This document shows positions 47,352-59,366 of a DNA stretch of 64,000 bases, one piece after another. This DNA comes from Prostheceraeus crozeri (Eukaryota; Platyhelminthes; Polycladida; Euryleptidae), in NCBI GenBank assembly GCA_907163375.1, contig CAJQUW010010284.1, positions 186,001 through 250,000 on the forward strand, written 5' to 3'. The translations under genes were made by a program, and so were the position numbers. Position 1 is the first letter of the stretch, and every line of letters starts with the position of its first letter. The notes beneath the pieces were generated by a model, which saw only the letters and a program-made list of their open reading frames with translations, did not search any database and had not been told where the DNA came from.

Positions 47352-48513
47352 GAAGGGACATTATTTACGTTCAAATTTCAAATTGCTATTTATAGTACTA
47401 AAATTAACGTAGAATATAATACTTATAACACCATATAGATATGCTTGAGTAGAAGTTTGCAGAAGTGTTTTAGTTGCACTGAACCATTTTTGAGAAAATA
47501 TACATTCATGATAAAATAGAAATATAGAAAATATGAAATATGAAATATAGATTCATGGAAATGAAAAAAATTGGAAATTCAATTTTTAAATTCAAATTTT
47601 TGGTATGAAGGTATTTGAATCATGCAAAATAGACACTGCAAAACACTACAAAATAGACACTGGTCTCAATAAGTTTTATCCATCAGTACATCGAACATTT
47701 GAAAGTGCCCCCCTCCGGTCCTATGCCGCTAAAAATCGCTTGATAGGGTTAAAGCTGTCTTGTGGAGGCGGGATGTAGATACACGCATATGATCATTGCA
47801 TCAGTGTTATTACAACATCAATGCCCATTTGGGTCATTATATTGATGATCTGTTTTCAATTTGCTTGTTTTTGATTGACTTTGATAATGCAGTTAAAATT
47901 ATCAAAAATTATATAATTGGCCTAAAACTCATTAGATCAGTAAATAAGTCATACATGTAATACTGCTCATCGCACAAAACATAACATCAAAGTGCGAATA
48001 ATTGCATTGCATGATGTTTCATTCATCCGCTTACACGGAGTACCGGATGGCCTACCATTCATACATTTCACGCATAATGTGTGGAAATTGAATTATGTCT
48101 AATGGCAAAAATTGACCAAGTAATGTGTGACGATCAAAGCCTTAACCAACCGGCATACAGTGACGCCAGCCTGTCCCATCCTGTTTTGAATACGTCGGAC
48201 ACTGGCTGGCCGCCTGCCCGGCCCCGGCCGGTTCCAACCCTGCCATGTACTCTTCTGCCAATAGATGATTAACGTGGCTTTATGGTCTGAAGTGCTTGCG
48301 AAATGTAGATCGTTGAGACACATCAAATATCTTTGGTTGTTGAAAATATTCGAAAATTGAACCTTCCCCAGACATAACATTTTCTAGTGCTCCTAATGTC
48401 ACAGCGATGTGAATACTTGTATAAAAGGAGACTACTTCATTGCTTAGCTTGGAATCGATTATTTTCTAATTACTGATCTTGTTGACTTCAATCTCAAATA
48501 ATCTGCTTTACAG
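47352..48513. other. intron end before the I-II linker exon
   Basis: A GC-rich patch at about 48200-48245 (GCCCGGCCCCGGCCGG) stands out in AT-rich sequence. ORFs over it on both strands look incidental. It ends in the acceptor TCTGCTTTACAG. Confidence 0.4.
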
Positions 48514-48981
48514 GACCAGGAAAGAGAAAAGCAGGAGAACAGGAAGAAAAAGAAGAAAAAGAAAAAGAAGAAACCGGAGTATATCTTCGATCCAAATCTT
48601 CTGAGAATGCGAAGAAAAACTAAAGAAGAAATTGAAGCCGCAAAGTTGGAACAACAACAGAGGAGATCTAGTCGTCTTAGTATACGCTCTGCCCTTGGCA
48701 GTAGAGCAAGTCTGCGTTCTGCGCGCTCTCGAGCCGGCTCTGCTATTTCAAGGGCTCGAACAGAACCTTCAGGGAGTCCGGCGAAAGAATCGGAAAAGAC
48801 CTCTCCAGACAAGAAGAATCAACCGGCCGCTGATGGAATCGAAGCTGGGCCATCCAAGAGCAAGCTGCAAAGGAAAGACACACAGGAGACGGTTGATAGT
48901 TCAAACGCAAGCGCTGGGAATGTGGGCCACGGCAGTCCGGATAGTGGATTAGGGTCAAATGAAAATGTAGGAAAACAGCAG
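48514..48981 (+). CDS. sodium channel alpha subunit, I-II linker exon (partial gene)
   Basis: This 468-bp, phase 0/0 exon encodes 156 residues between the acceptor TTTACAG and the donor GTAAGT. It opens with a charged helix, DQEREKQENR, and a run of lysines, then PEYIFDPNLLRMRRKTKEEI. A Ser/Arg-rich stretch follows (QRRSSRLSIRSALGSRASLR), then a Ser/Pro/Glu-rich tail ending GLGSNENVGKQQ. This composition fits the cytoplasmic linker between domains I and II of sodium channels, the usual target of protein kinase A. RRSS, SRAS and similar R-x-x-S sites are visible, but phosphorylation is inferred. Sequence similarity to known channels is low here, so identity rests on position, strand, phase and composition. 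Confidence 0.85.
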
Positions 48982-49369
48982 GTAAGTCGCATGAATTAAT
49001 GAGAAGTCACAGATGTAGATTAACGGAAATTTGACTGGATTAGCCCTCATTGGCATTTTATATATCCCTAGCTGTCTTGCTTAAAGCGTTTTTACATGGT
49101 AATGCCTACCTCTCGCTGAACGATACTTTTGATGTTTTAAGAGTCGTTCTGTCTATTTAGCAAACAATAAGCGACAATACAGTGGTTTCATAGGTCAAAG
49201 GTATTGTGTATGAAACTATTTGTTTTTTAGGCGGATTCACGAAGTTTACTGTTACAAGAGAGCCTCAGATAGTTTATTTGATAGAAATTGATTATGATTT
49301 AGGGAACCATTAAGGAACCATTATTCAGGAATTATTCAGGAACCATTAATATTGTTATTTCTCGGATTG

Positions 49370-49901
49370 TACGAAAACGTCGCAATTCCGATTTCGTCGC
49401 ATCCGAAAACGTCGCATCCGATAAGGTCGCATGTCCGTTTTCGTCGTAATAGGATTCCGATTTGGTCGCAGTTTATCTATATTACTTCTATAAAAGTCGT
49501 CATAGCCACCCTTTAGCTTCAGTATGGCTTTCTATGTGTTAATTTGATCTTTGTCCTCCAGCAAATATCTATGTGAAGCTTGTCGTCAAATATCACAGAA
49601 ATTTCTTGTCAATTTATACTTCACGGAATCACATTATTGAAAATAAAGGAGATATACATAATATACAAGAAAGTTAAAACCAACATCCTTCAATAGATTA
49701 GTAACCAATGGTGATATAGTGATTTTGATTTATATCAAAATCAAGTTTCATCACTTGAATCATTTCTGTCTGATTTTTCAATAAGAAATCCAATGATGGA
49801 TAAGACAAATGTAGAGATAAGATCCGACGAAATCGGATGCGACGAATTCGGAAGTGCGACCAAAACGGATGCGACTAAATCGGAACTGCGACGTTTTGGT
49901 A
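49370..49901. mobile_element. DNA transposon (MITE) with GTCGCA-rich ends
   Basis: Inverted ends of about 35 bp: the left is TACGAAAACGTCGCAATTCC and the reverse complement of the right is TACCAAAACGTCGCAGTTCC, both running on to CCGATTT.GTCGCATCCG. The GTCGCA/TGCGAC hexamer occurs about ten times, clustered in the outer 90 bp of both sides, as expected for subterminal transposase sites. TA at both outer edges may be the target duplication. The 530-bp body has no transposase. Confidence 0.75.
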
Positions 49902-51264
49902 TAAATCCTTATTTCTAATTCTCAAAGCAGCCTTGGACATCAAAAACTTGAATATATCACGTTCAACCTATGATCGGCAGATGATATCATTATACGGATT
50001 TTATAAAATGATATCATTTTATTTTTTATAATATTTAAAATATAGGCTACTATTATTTAGTGAAATATGCGTAGGCCTACACCGCAAATAGATCCAGCCA
50101 TACGAATTTTTCGATTTACAGTGCTACCATGCTACTTTTACTGCTCTTAGCTTGAAATTAACTTGAAATTATATTGCATGTAGCATTGATAGATTCCAAA
50201 TAATGGAAGCCTTAATATAGCAGTTTAGTCACGCAAATTAAGCTTCTTGTATACCAAAAGTTAGATAGGTTCTATAGCCTATACACTAGACTCGAATTAT
50301 AAATATGCCTACAATACGCAGTTGGTTAGGCCAACAGTATCTAAAGTACGAAGAAGGCTAAAAATATTCAGATTACAGTCTTGTCTTCAGTAACTTCAAG
50401 ACTTTATTTTATCAATGAGTTGTCTGGCAATTTGTGTGATAGACAAACTAACAGACAATAGCCTGTTGCTTTTCGCTACATGAATCAACCAGTGGGGAAG
50501 GACACGGGTAGAACAAACGTTAGAGACTAAATTTGCTTCAATACAAAATGCGAAGAATCTATGAATAGAAAAATAATGAGACAGAAATTTTAGATGATAT
50601 CATTTTGTATCATTTTTTATAAATAAACTGATTTGAAATGACATCATTTTATCATTGCCAATCACTGCGTTCAACGGTCTATTTTCGGCTCAGATCGATG
50701 AATATAAGGAAACGCCTCAGTTTCTGTCGTTGATTTATGCTGAATTGTTCTTAATTGGTCAACTTGTCACCTGCAATCAAATGTGAAGCGAAGTACTGAC
50801 ACTTTCAGACTTCAGGCACAACAAACATACTGAGTATATAACGTTAAACGTTGATCACCGATAAGCAACTTGTCAGTGAATTTCACAAATAACATGCCCT
50901 CATTGACATGCACAAAATCATTTTTCACATGAATGAAATAATGGACCCCCTTTAACTATCTAGTATGCATGCATTAAATCATCTGGAAAAACATGACATG
51001 CAGAATCATCTGATAATGATGATTTTACATTAGACATGAATCTAACCAAGAATGTATAACTGAGTCCGAATCTGGCATCGAGTATCCAGACGCATTAGTC
51101 TACAACTAATTTGAGTCACTCATGATTTTGAAAATCCAATTTTGACATGTTTATTTTACCAGTTATTATGCATGGTAGAACTTGTGTAAATAAGACTCAG
51201 GTCAAATGAACATGTGGCACTTGGTCCGTCGTGTGTTTAATGATGAATTCATTCTCGTTTTCAG
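49902..51264. other. intron stretch
   Basis: It contains AT-rich ATGATATCATTTTAT-type repeats at about 49980-50035 and 50593-50660. It ends in the acceptor CTCGTTTTCAG for the short linker exon. No coding motif was seen in the rest. Confidence 0.35.
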
Positions 51265-51325
51265 GATGACGATGGTGACAACGATTCTTTCGATGAAGAA
51301 AGTGGCCCAGTGATCATCATCTCCG
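51265..51325 (+). CDS. sodium channel alpha subunit, short acidic I-II linker exon
   Basis: This 61-bp exon, phase 0 in and phase 1 out, encodes DDDGDNDSFDEESGPVIIIS plus the first base of the next codon. It is bounded by TTTTCAG and GTAAAA. Joined to the exon at 61347 (which needs exactly one base) it reads IIIS-DDVELVDRNW in frame. The acidic block next to PVIII resembles the conserved acidic-hydrophobic stretch late in the I-II linker of animal sodium channels (E.IIDKP in vertebrates). Short length means the call depends on phase fit with its neighbours. Confidence 0.75.
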
Positions 51326-54186
51326 GTAAAACCACTTCTGTCTTTCAAAAGCCCGTTTGTGCAGAAATTGCTTTGTTTTTCTTACAAATTTGATGATTCT
51401 GATATCACAACATAGAGAGCTATGAAAATTTGCATGATATTTTGCATCATAGAAGTGTACTTAGAAGACGTCATTGAAGTTTGCCAAACATTTCTAAATA
51501 AGTACAACGGAAATTTAAAACTTTTCTACGAAAATCGATTTCCATTATTCATTGACGTTTATTTTCCCCAGGGAAGACTCCCGGAGCCCCCACGCGTTTC
51601 AGATATCAAAATAAATTGCCCGGGGACATGTAGATCGGGGACAAATACTTGTACTTGTGAATTGCAAATGTGGCTGTAATGAGTTTGAATTGAACAGAGT
51701 TACCCAAAATAGGCATATAAAATCATGGTTAATCATGGGGAATTAATGGTTAATTTGTATCGACAGCTATAATATTACTTTTTCGCCAGCGCTTATAAGC
51801 AGATTTATTTGATGTCGTAATTGACAACAGAATAGTATTGAAATATTAAATGGTAGGGAATGAATAGTCAAAACTATGAATCAGCGAGAAATTACATAAA
51901 TTATCCATAGATATCCATAGTTAGACATTTGGAAGACAAAGACATAGATGAAGGTTCATTTCTATGGTTAGGAGAATGTTGATACAATGTTGATAGCTGA
52001 TTTGACATCGAAATCAATTGATCTTGGCTAAAAAAAGATGGCGGATTTGTCGCAAACTAAAAATACATCAGAGTAATGGGGAATTTTTCACCATCTATTT
52101 TTCATTTATAACCAGCCCTTCAGACGTCTTTGCAATGACGATGATTCAGTGAATTGTTTAGTTGCTAACTCATTATTATGAAAAATCAGTTTTCATTTAA
52201 ACATAATTTTTAGAATATGTTGCATTTTCCTATGCGCTGTATACGCCTACTCAGATGAAACAACAATCAAATGACTCTATATTTAGTCCAACGATGAGGT
52301 GATCCTAATTTAGAAGCAAGGCGCAGACAATATTCATGATTAAGTTTCATTGATTGCAGAAGCAAAAAAGTTGTAGTACTAAAGTCACCAAAGAACGTCG
52401 CCCAAAATAAATCAGTTGTCATGCAGAAAATAGCTTAGAAGTGATTGCAATATTCTAAACGTCTGATGAAACTTAGTGTTTGTCGTCCAATGTGTTGGAA
52501 CTGAGTCACCCTGAACGGTCGTCATCACTTCATTGCTGCTGTGGTCGCAATAAACAGACATTTTATCCAATGATGGGCGCTATTGTAATTTGTCAATTAT
52601 TGATCGAGTCATAGTGTGATTAAGCATGTGATAATTTCATTGAAATTGAAATGAATTATTGCTAAAAACTGAACGCCAATAACTTTCATTCACACAGAGT
52701 TACAAGCTCTTTAGAAATTCAAGTTTCAGTCATCACCAGATGCTGCGCAAAACAATAATTTGTATTCCAATTTCTTCATGCTGGTTCTTGAGTGACTAAA
52801 TAAGTTTCTCGATGATCTATTGATGTGTTAACTTATTCATGCAACGTGATAAACAAATTAATGTGACTTCTTTTAACACTAACTGTATATACTTCCCAGG
52901 AAGTGAACAACATAAATAATGCAATTTTTTCAATTCGTCTACTTAATTGCTTAATATTGCAAGTTTCAAAAAGAGTAATAAACAATGTCAGGAGACATTT
53001 CATCTGAGTGTTCTAAATTGTGGAGCGATAGATAAAGGACCCTAAATTAAATCTGTTCACCAGTATTGAAATACACTCAATTCAACACAGTTCTAAACTC
53101 AATTTTATTGAATCGCTAAGATTGAGAAAAGAAAAGTGGAATAGTGTGGAAAGGGTAAGCACTCGTAAAACAAGGCATTGAGTGGATAATTAAACGCAGA
53201 AAAGAAAAAAATAGATAGAAATAGATAAGAAAAATAGATAAGAAAAAAAAAAATCTTTGGACAAGGCTCGTCCGATGATAATGTCATTTCTTTCTTAAAA
53301 AAATAACATCTTTTCGCTGTAACTTCAATACAAACTGTCCCAAGGCCGGCAGGTCGGCGTCAAGTTACAATTTCGATTCTGAAAAGCTTTACCCATACCT
53401 TTAATAAAAAGGAAGAACAGTTCAAACAAATGCAATTTTTCATTATGCACGACGATAAATGTAGATAAATCCTAATAATAATTGAGATCTGAATTCATTG
53501 TCCTCTGCACCCACGCTCCTTATCCCTCGGGGTTCATTGTGCCTATGGAGAACTGATGCGATCTTCTGTCAAAACCGAAATTAGGGCGTTGACAGGAAAC
53601 ATAACTTGATATTATTTGCTAATGACTGTACATGTATCCAATTCTCCACGCATTGAAATACAATACGGATAATATTACAAGTATTCATTTTTGATGTCTA
53701 TCAGATTCCTTTACAACAACACATTTTGCATTTTCAGACAAAGGCTTTGTTCATTATATATATTCCTGTAAGTTGGCTTGTATTCGTATTGATTGAATGC
53801 AAATGGCATGATTTCTTCCTCGGCCTATACAAGCATTATAAACCAGTCCTTTGTTTCCTTCACGAATATCCTTACCTGACAGGAGTCAAGGAATATCTTT
53901 TATGCTTCAGTTCTGTTACTAACTTCAAAAGTATTTCAAGTGCACCCCGTAATATTTCTTTTACCTTCGATATGTGCTTCTTCTCAGTCAATTGATATCC
54001 TTCTGTTATTTGGAATGCATCAATTGATTGTATGTAATTTTATCAAAGTTTGCATTATTGTTGTCCATGAATACCTTGTTATCCTTTGATTAACTTATCA
54101 ACATTTTATTAGACATTTCTGAATATGTTTTGACCTATTTATCGATGACCTTCAATCATATGGAAGAAGATGTTTTACAGGTGATG
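51326..54186. other. intron stretch
   Basis: No element ends or exons recognised. ORFs at 51422-51679 and 53726-53995 have no motif. It is the first part of the 10-kb intron before domain II. Confidence 0.35.
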
Positions 54187-54194
54187 TTCTAATA

Positions 54195-54927
54195 CAAGGA
54201 TGCGCAACCTGCGGCCGTTGCAGAGTCAAACTGCGGCCGTGACAATTAGAAGTAGGCCTAAATGAAAAAGAATATTGTACATATATATTGCAAATATTTC
54301 TGGAGTTCAAGGCAATCGAAAAACAATCGTCACTATAGTAGCACTATCGAAAACCTTTATGCCCATGCAGTTTGGAAAAATGCGCGCCCGCAGGCGCGAT
54401 GAAGGCGTTCAAGCAGTTCGATAGCTCATGAATAGAATATTTTAGGGAAGTAACATTCATGTGCATTCATGCTACAGTCATCGGCTAAAAGAAACAAAGG
54501 GGACAATTGAAGTTTGCTCGAATTGTTCGCGCGCGTAAGTTTCAAGTCCATGGCCTGAATAAGGATCCCTACTAGATCACCGGCCCTGTGATGAATGAAT
54601 TATTACACTAGCTTGGTAAAGGGTTTTCTCCTTCAGTTACCCTTACAAAAACATGCTTTCAACTTTTCAAGTGTTAATAACACCCTAAGTCTTTTCTGGT
54701 CAAAAATGACCGTCGGCCGTATGTGGGTTAACTTGCTAACTCATTCTTCACGAAGTAGGCCTTTATGCGATTTTCACTGCGTCATTCATCAGGGAAAGCT
54801 AATTTGAGTGATGGAATATAAAAAGGATTGGCTATTGACCTAGTTGTTTGCACACATATTAAGTGCGGCGTGATTCTTTCGTCCTTCGAAATGGCGGCCG
54901 AAAAATGTAAAAGGTTGCGCACCCCTG
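54195..54927. mobile_element. non-autonomous hAT transposon with perfect 8-bp TSD
   Basis: The ends CAAGGATGCGCAACC and GGTTGCGCACCCCTG are inverted copies with two or three differences in 15. Both are flanked by TTCTAATA (54187-54194 and 54928-54935). Next to both ends is a GCGGCCG motif. The 733-bp body has no transposase. Confidence 0.9.
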
Positions 54928-54935
54928 TTCTAATA

Positions 54936-55422
54936 CATTTGTGATTATCAACTGATGATCATCTAATACGAGAGATTATTACTTGACGTTTTCTAATCGG
55001 GTTTAAAGTCATTGCTATTTTCTTTAGAGGAAACATCAACATTTCCTCTCGCAGCTATGTTTGGACAGCCCGAGCGCAGTGACGGATGGACAGATGACCA
55101 ATGAAGAAAACCTTTATTTCCTCTCGAAAGAATGCAACTTTTCATTTTGTGACTTTGAGGCGCCTATTGTAGTGAATGCCATGCGGTATTATTTTCATTG
55201 ATGCCGGTCTCTGAATTAAAGACCGCTATCCATGTATGTAGCCAGAAACTTCAACAGACTTCTACAAGTACATTCACTATACAATAGCAACCATGCCTAG
55301 CTTTTTCAAGCATCAATGATCCTTAAAGCCTCTGCTGTATGACTCATTGTTACTGAGTAGGTCGCTTGTCATTCGATATTTCACTTGTCATTTTTCTAAA
55401 AAATTTCTCCGAGACTCCAATT
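54936..55422. other. intron stretch
   Basis: It includes an open stretch at 55027-55200 that I considered as an exon and rejected. Confidence 0.3.
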
Positions 55423-55860
55423 CCAAATTCGACGGCCTTAATTGCAGAATTAAGACCGCCTAATTTGCTATGTAATACCATTGAGATAGGAGCCACAGTC
55501 CATCTTCATATTTCCAGTGAAAACGGCATTGAGGTGATTCCTATGGTTCACATTTTGGACTTGCAGATATCTCAAGCTTGATATACTTTGATGTCCTGAG
55601 CTGAAAATTTTCACAGATTTGAGTCTTTTACAGATCATAGATTACAGGTCATCGATTTTTGGTTCAGTAACTATGTACGAGTATATCTGCGAGCATGTTT
55701 GAGAGGACAGCAATGTATCCGGTAATGATGATATCAGGCGCTTACACGCCCTCAAATGTCCTACACATTTGCCCTCAAAAATCCATGTTAATGGTATATT
55801 GTCTGAGGCCGACATTGTGAGATGTCTATGTTGGTACTGCAAATCTATGAGCTATGAGCC
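55423..55860 (-). repeat. inverted relative of the 14.7-15.0 kb fold-back region, plus hairpin scrap
   Basis: 55423-55680 aligns in reverse with 14740-15010: AAATTTGCTATGTAATACC, CATTGAGGTAGGAGC-like sequence, and TTTGAGTCTTTTGCAGATCA-like blocks are common to both. At 55690-55795 a second repeat follows: GGCGCTTACACGCCCTCAAA then ATGTCCTAC and TCAAAAATCCATG, matching the hairpin at 31250-31337 in reverse. Neither is coding. Confidence 0.65.
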
Positions 55861-57913
55861 AATCCAGGAACTAAATCGATGTCTTGGTAGTCTTTGACTC
55901 ATCATGGATTGCTTATAGACGCCTAAGATTTGCTCTATAGGAAAAGTTTAGTTCGGCAGCAAAAGTTGACTTTCTGACCCCGTGGACTGAAAAATTAATT
56001 CTTCCCGCGATAGCTTACAGGGGAGAGATATCTTTTCGCTCCCAAACAAAATGAAAAAATACATTCTTCAGATAAACTCAGGAGAAACTTTTTTTTGGAG
56101 AAAAACTCAGAAAGCGTTTCATAGAATTTGTCAAAAATTATTCAATCTTAGCATCAACATTTTACCAGAAATTAAGAAATTTCTGCACTTCATGACCATT
56201 TCATAGAAAGAGAGATAGCCTAGTGCTAAGTGGGAAGCATGTGCATGAGAAGGAAATTAATGGAGAGTCCTTAGATTTCGCCCATACATCCTCTCAAGTT
56301 TTGCTAATACTTGATTGCTCGGAGCGAACGATTAACAGCAAAACTTGATGTTTTCTCTACCAGCCACCTTATTTTCCATCTCGTCTCTCTTTTCATTTTG
56401 TTTTCGATTGTTTGCAAGACATGTAAATTTTCTACGTCGATTTTCTTCAGTTTTTGTCATCTGTCAATGTGATTGCCAGTGGCCCGGATTTGGGAGTGAT
56501 CAAGTTTAGATAAGTGAAGCGCTGTCCTGTCAGGTTTTTTGATAGACGCTGTATCCGAAGAGAATTTGTATGGCTCGGTGAGCGCAGCCGGAATTTTTAA
56601 TTACCATCTGATTTAACACTAATATAATCTAGATTTCTTACACCGGTTTTAAAGATGGAAAGGAATATTGTCGTAAGTAGTGAATTTTCGAATTTGTGTT
56701 TTAATAATGTACTTCCAATTGACTATTCAACCTATTGTCTTATATGCATGTATGCGCAATGCTAACTTTTATAACACTATTTTTCAGAACTGAGGATTTG
56801 CTTTTTTAATAGATAGGTGAAAAGCTAAATATCACCTTTCCTGATAAATTGATAATTTCAGCATTCGCCAATGTGACAAAGTCTTTATTAAATAGTTGAA
56901 TGATTTTATTGCAATTTATGGTGAAGTACTCTAAATCATCTGTCAACTTATTTGCTCGAATGAGTTTTTATTTCACAACACTTTTATTTGTGTGCATACT
57001 CAGTTTTGCAACAGTTTCGCAAACTTCTAATCATATTTTTATGTGACGTGCTCGTGCAAGTCAATTAGATTATTGACTTATTTGAATGCAACAAAAGTAA
57101 GTATACAATATTCTTATTTGTAATCTTATAGGGAAAAAGCAACGCCAAAGTTTTCCATTAGTGACTCGATATATTTCGCCGGCTCTTCTCAAGGTAAACA
57201 CCGGAATTAAGTCATGCAAAGTTGACAGCAGAATTGCAAGCATGAGCGAAGTCAATACGTGGACATGGATAGCATCTTGTGACATAGATAGCCGACACAT
57301 TCACGTCGTGTTTGATAATAGATATTTTCTACTGCAATGTACATGTAGGTAGCATTTAGAAACAGAAAAATTAATAAAGGCAATATGATAATAATGCATT
57401 GAGCTTTTGTAGAAATTATTTCTGATACACTATTGCTTTCCATCAAGTTCTATGACTACCATTAAATTTTGTAATTTTATCTTTATCGTTCATTACAACA
57501 TCTAATGACATTAAAGGGGGTGAATTTTGCCGAAAACCTTTGGTCTTATTTGAATAGTTTCAATTGTCTCTTTGCCTGTAAATGAGGTAACAAAGTTTAA
57601 AATGAAAAATGTATTTGAAAATAATGATGATAATAATATATTGAAAAAAATTAAATGAAATATGTAAATATTTTAAGCAAAGACAGAAAAGAAAATAAAC
57701 AATAAAATATACAAGCAAAAGGAGAAGGCTATTAAGGTAAAATCAAGTTTGCGACTGACTGCACTATATGACATATCGACACTTCTGGTCGATGATTTTC
57801 ATTACTTGCCTTCTGTTTGTAAATACTTACACATTTCAAGAGAACATATTCTTCTTACCCTGTGAATGTGGCTATTTATGCCACGAGATGTTATCCATGT
57901 CCGTCTGTTCACT
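55861..57913. other. intron stretch
   Basis: AT-rich, with an A-rich simple tract near 57595-57720. A 62-bp exon-like segment at 57132-57193 was considered and rejected (phase conflict). Confidence 0.35.
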
Positions 57914-58984
57914 GCATAGAAATACCGGTAGATTGTTTATCTAAAGTTGACTAGAATGTCAAGGTCGCGCCAATGACCACATGATCACCAATGAAGACCT
58001 TAGAATTGCACATGTGACTGATTCTAACCCAATGAAACAGCCGTTGACAAGTGTATCTAAGTGAAAATGCGTGCGATTTTTGTGCCACTATTATGTATTG
58101 CATGAATCTTCATTTACATTCACAGAATTATATTGTTTAATCGTGTCACTTTGCTAGAAGTGCAAACTAATTCAAACAGATGGCACATGCAGGAACTTAC
58201 TAAGTTGGCAAAAATAAATTTTTAATACCTTGCAGAGATAGGAAAAATAGCCGTGAGTCGCTTGCGGATTGCTCTGAATTCCTTCAGAATGCTCCGATCG
58301 CCACGACTCCTTCAGATTCGAAGAACTCAGATCATTGCGCAAAAGTCTTCTCGATAATGTTGGGTCCTCCGATCATTTTAAAAAAAGTTAGCAGGCGCAC
58401 GAAAAAACGTTCACAAACTTCTCTGTAGAACTTGACATCGACTGTGTCTCTTTGCTGTGTGATCCTGTTGATAACAGTCACTGAAACTTTGCACAATTTG
58501 GCGTGTTTAATGTTGAACTGGCTGCTGATTGTTCGATTGCTATGGTATTATGTCAGCAGATTGTGCCATATCATGCCGTTACATGTTCCAATGTTTCCCT
58601 TCAAGTCAAACGGAAGAAGAGACGACCTGTCTAATTCTGTGTTTACATTCCATAGGTTTTATTGCTATCAATTTCTATGGTTCACTGCGTTCATGCTTGC
58701 AATTGTACTGTCAATTTTTCATGCCTTCATAGAAATTGGTAACGATGAAACCTCTAGAATGGAAGTAAAGCTTCATGCAATACACAATAGTGCTACAAAC
58801 GTCGCACGCATTTTCACTTAGATACGGTAAATGTGAACGTCTGTATGATTGGGTTAGAATCAGTCACATCTGCAATTCTAAGCTTTCCATTGGTGGTCCA
58901 TACCGCAACGTAATTCCCCGGATGTGCGCGACCTCGAGTCAAATTCCATTCTAGTCAACTTTAGATAAACAATCTATTTCTATG
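57914..58984. repeat. fold-back element (ATAGATTGTTTATC family) with an inserted hAT-like element
   Basis: Arms of about 190 bp: the left starts CATAGAAATACCGGTAGATT and the right, reverse complemented, starts CATAGAAATAGATTGTTTAT. Both contain AGAATTGCA(CA/GA)TGTGACTGA and GAAAATGCGTGCGA. The left half is interrupted at 58121-58641 by a separate element with its own 8-bp duplication. Without the insert the fold-back would be about 540 bp. A partial copy without the insert is at 26805-27110. Confidence 0.75.
58121..58641 (+). mobile_element. hAT-like non-autonomous element, copy X
   Basis: Ends CACAGAATTA and CTAATTCTGTG with a perfect 8-bp duplication, TTTACATT (58113-58120 and 58642-58649), establish this as a transposed unit of 521 bp. 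It is clearly related along its length to copy Y (26199-26702) and to inverted copy Z (34539-35059). The uninterrupted arm at about 27022-27045 shows the pre-insertion state of the host fold-back. The shared minus-strand reading frame is broken here. Confidence 0.85.
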
Positions 58985-59366
58985 ACCTGCTAGATAAAAC
59001 GGCACATACAAAGCTGATGGATCGACATTACGTTGAAGTCAACCATTCCTGCTTGTTATCTCAGTGCTCGTGTCCATTCACCCCTGCGGACACGTAATTC
59101 GGATATGGAAAGTTGTGCAACACGGCATTGATACTTGGAGTTCTCGGGGACTACAATACGTCCTCATGCTGCAATTCCATCCTAATTGTACGGGAAGTGG
59201 CGCACAGCAATGATTGTTGAGCGGATTTCTCGATCATCCCAAATAATCTGTTGGCAGAGACAATAGATGCTTTTTGCAATGTGATTATGGAACTGAAATG
59301 CTGAATCACTCTCATCATTTGATTTCTCATTAACGAAATCTGAAGTTTGCATATACCTACCTGCTT

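Larger units (their letters stand above)
7111..48513 (+). other. 41.4-kb intron of the sodium channel gene
   Basis: It runs from the donor GTGAGG after the S6 exon to the acceptor TTTACAG before the I-II linker exon. Both flanking exons are phase 0 here, so direct splicing reads VQDGK-DQEREK in frame. No intervening exon was recognised. A small linker exon could be missed because this linker is poorly conserved. The intron holds most of the mobile DNA listed below. Confidence 0.7.

Noticed and set aside
48099-48380. ORFs over a GC-rich patch before the linker exon.
   Set aside because: No protein motif; length expected from local GC richness.
55027-55200. Open stretch after TTTCTTTAG, possible extra linker exon.
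   Set aside because: No good donor in the fitting frame and no similarity to sodium channels.
57132-57193. Exon-like segment (KKQRQSFPLVTRYISPALLK) with AG before it and GTAAAC after it.
   Set aside because: It enters in phase 1 correctly but leaves in phase 0, while the next exon needs phase 1. The 51265-51325 and 61347-61567 exons already join perfectly without it. It could only be used with another unseen exon.
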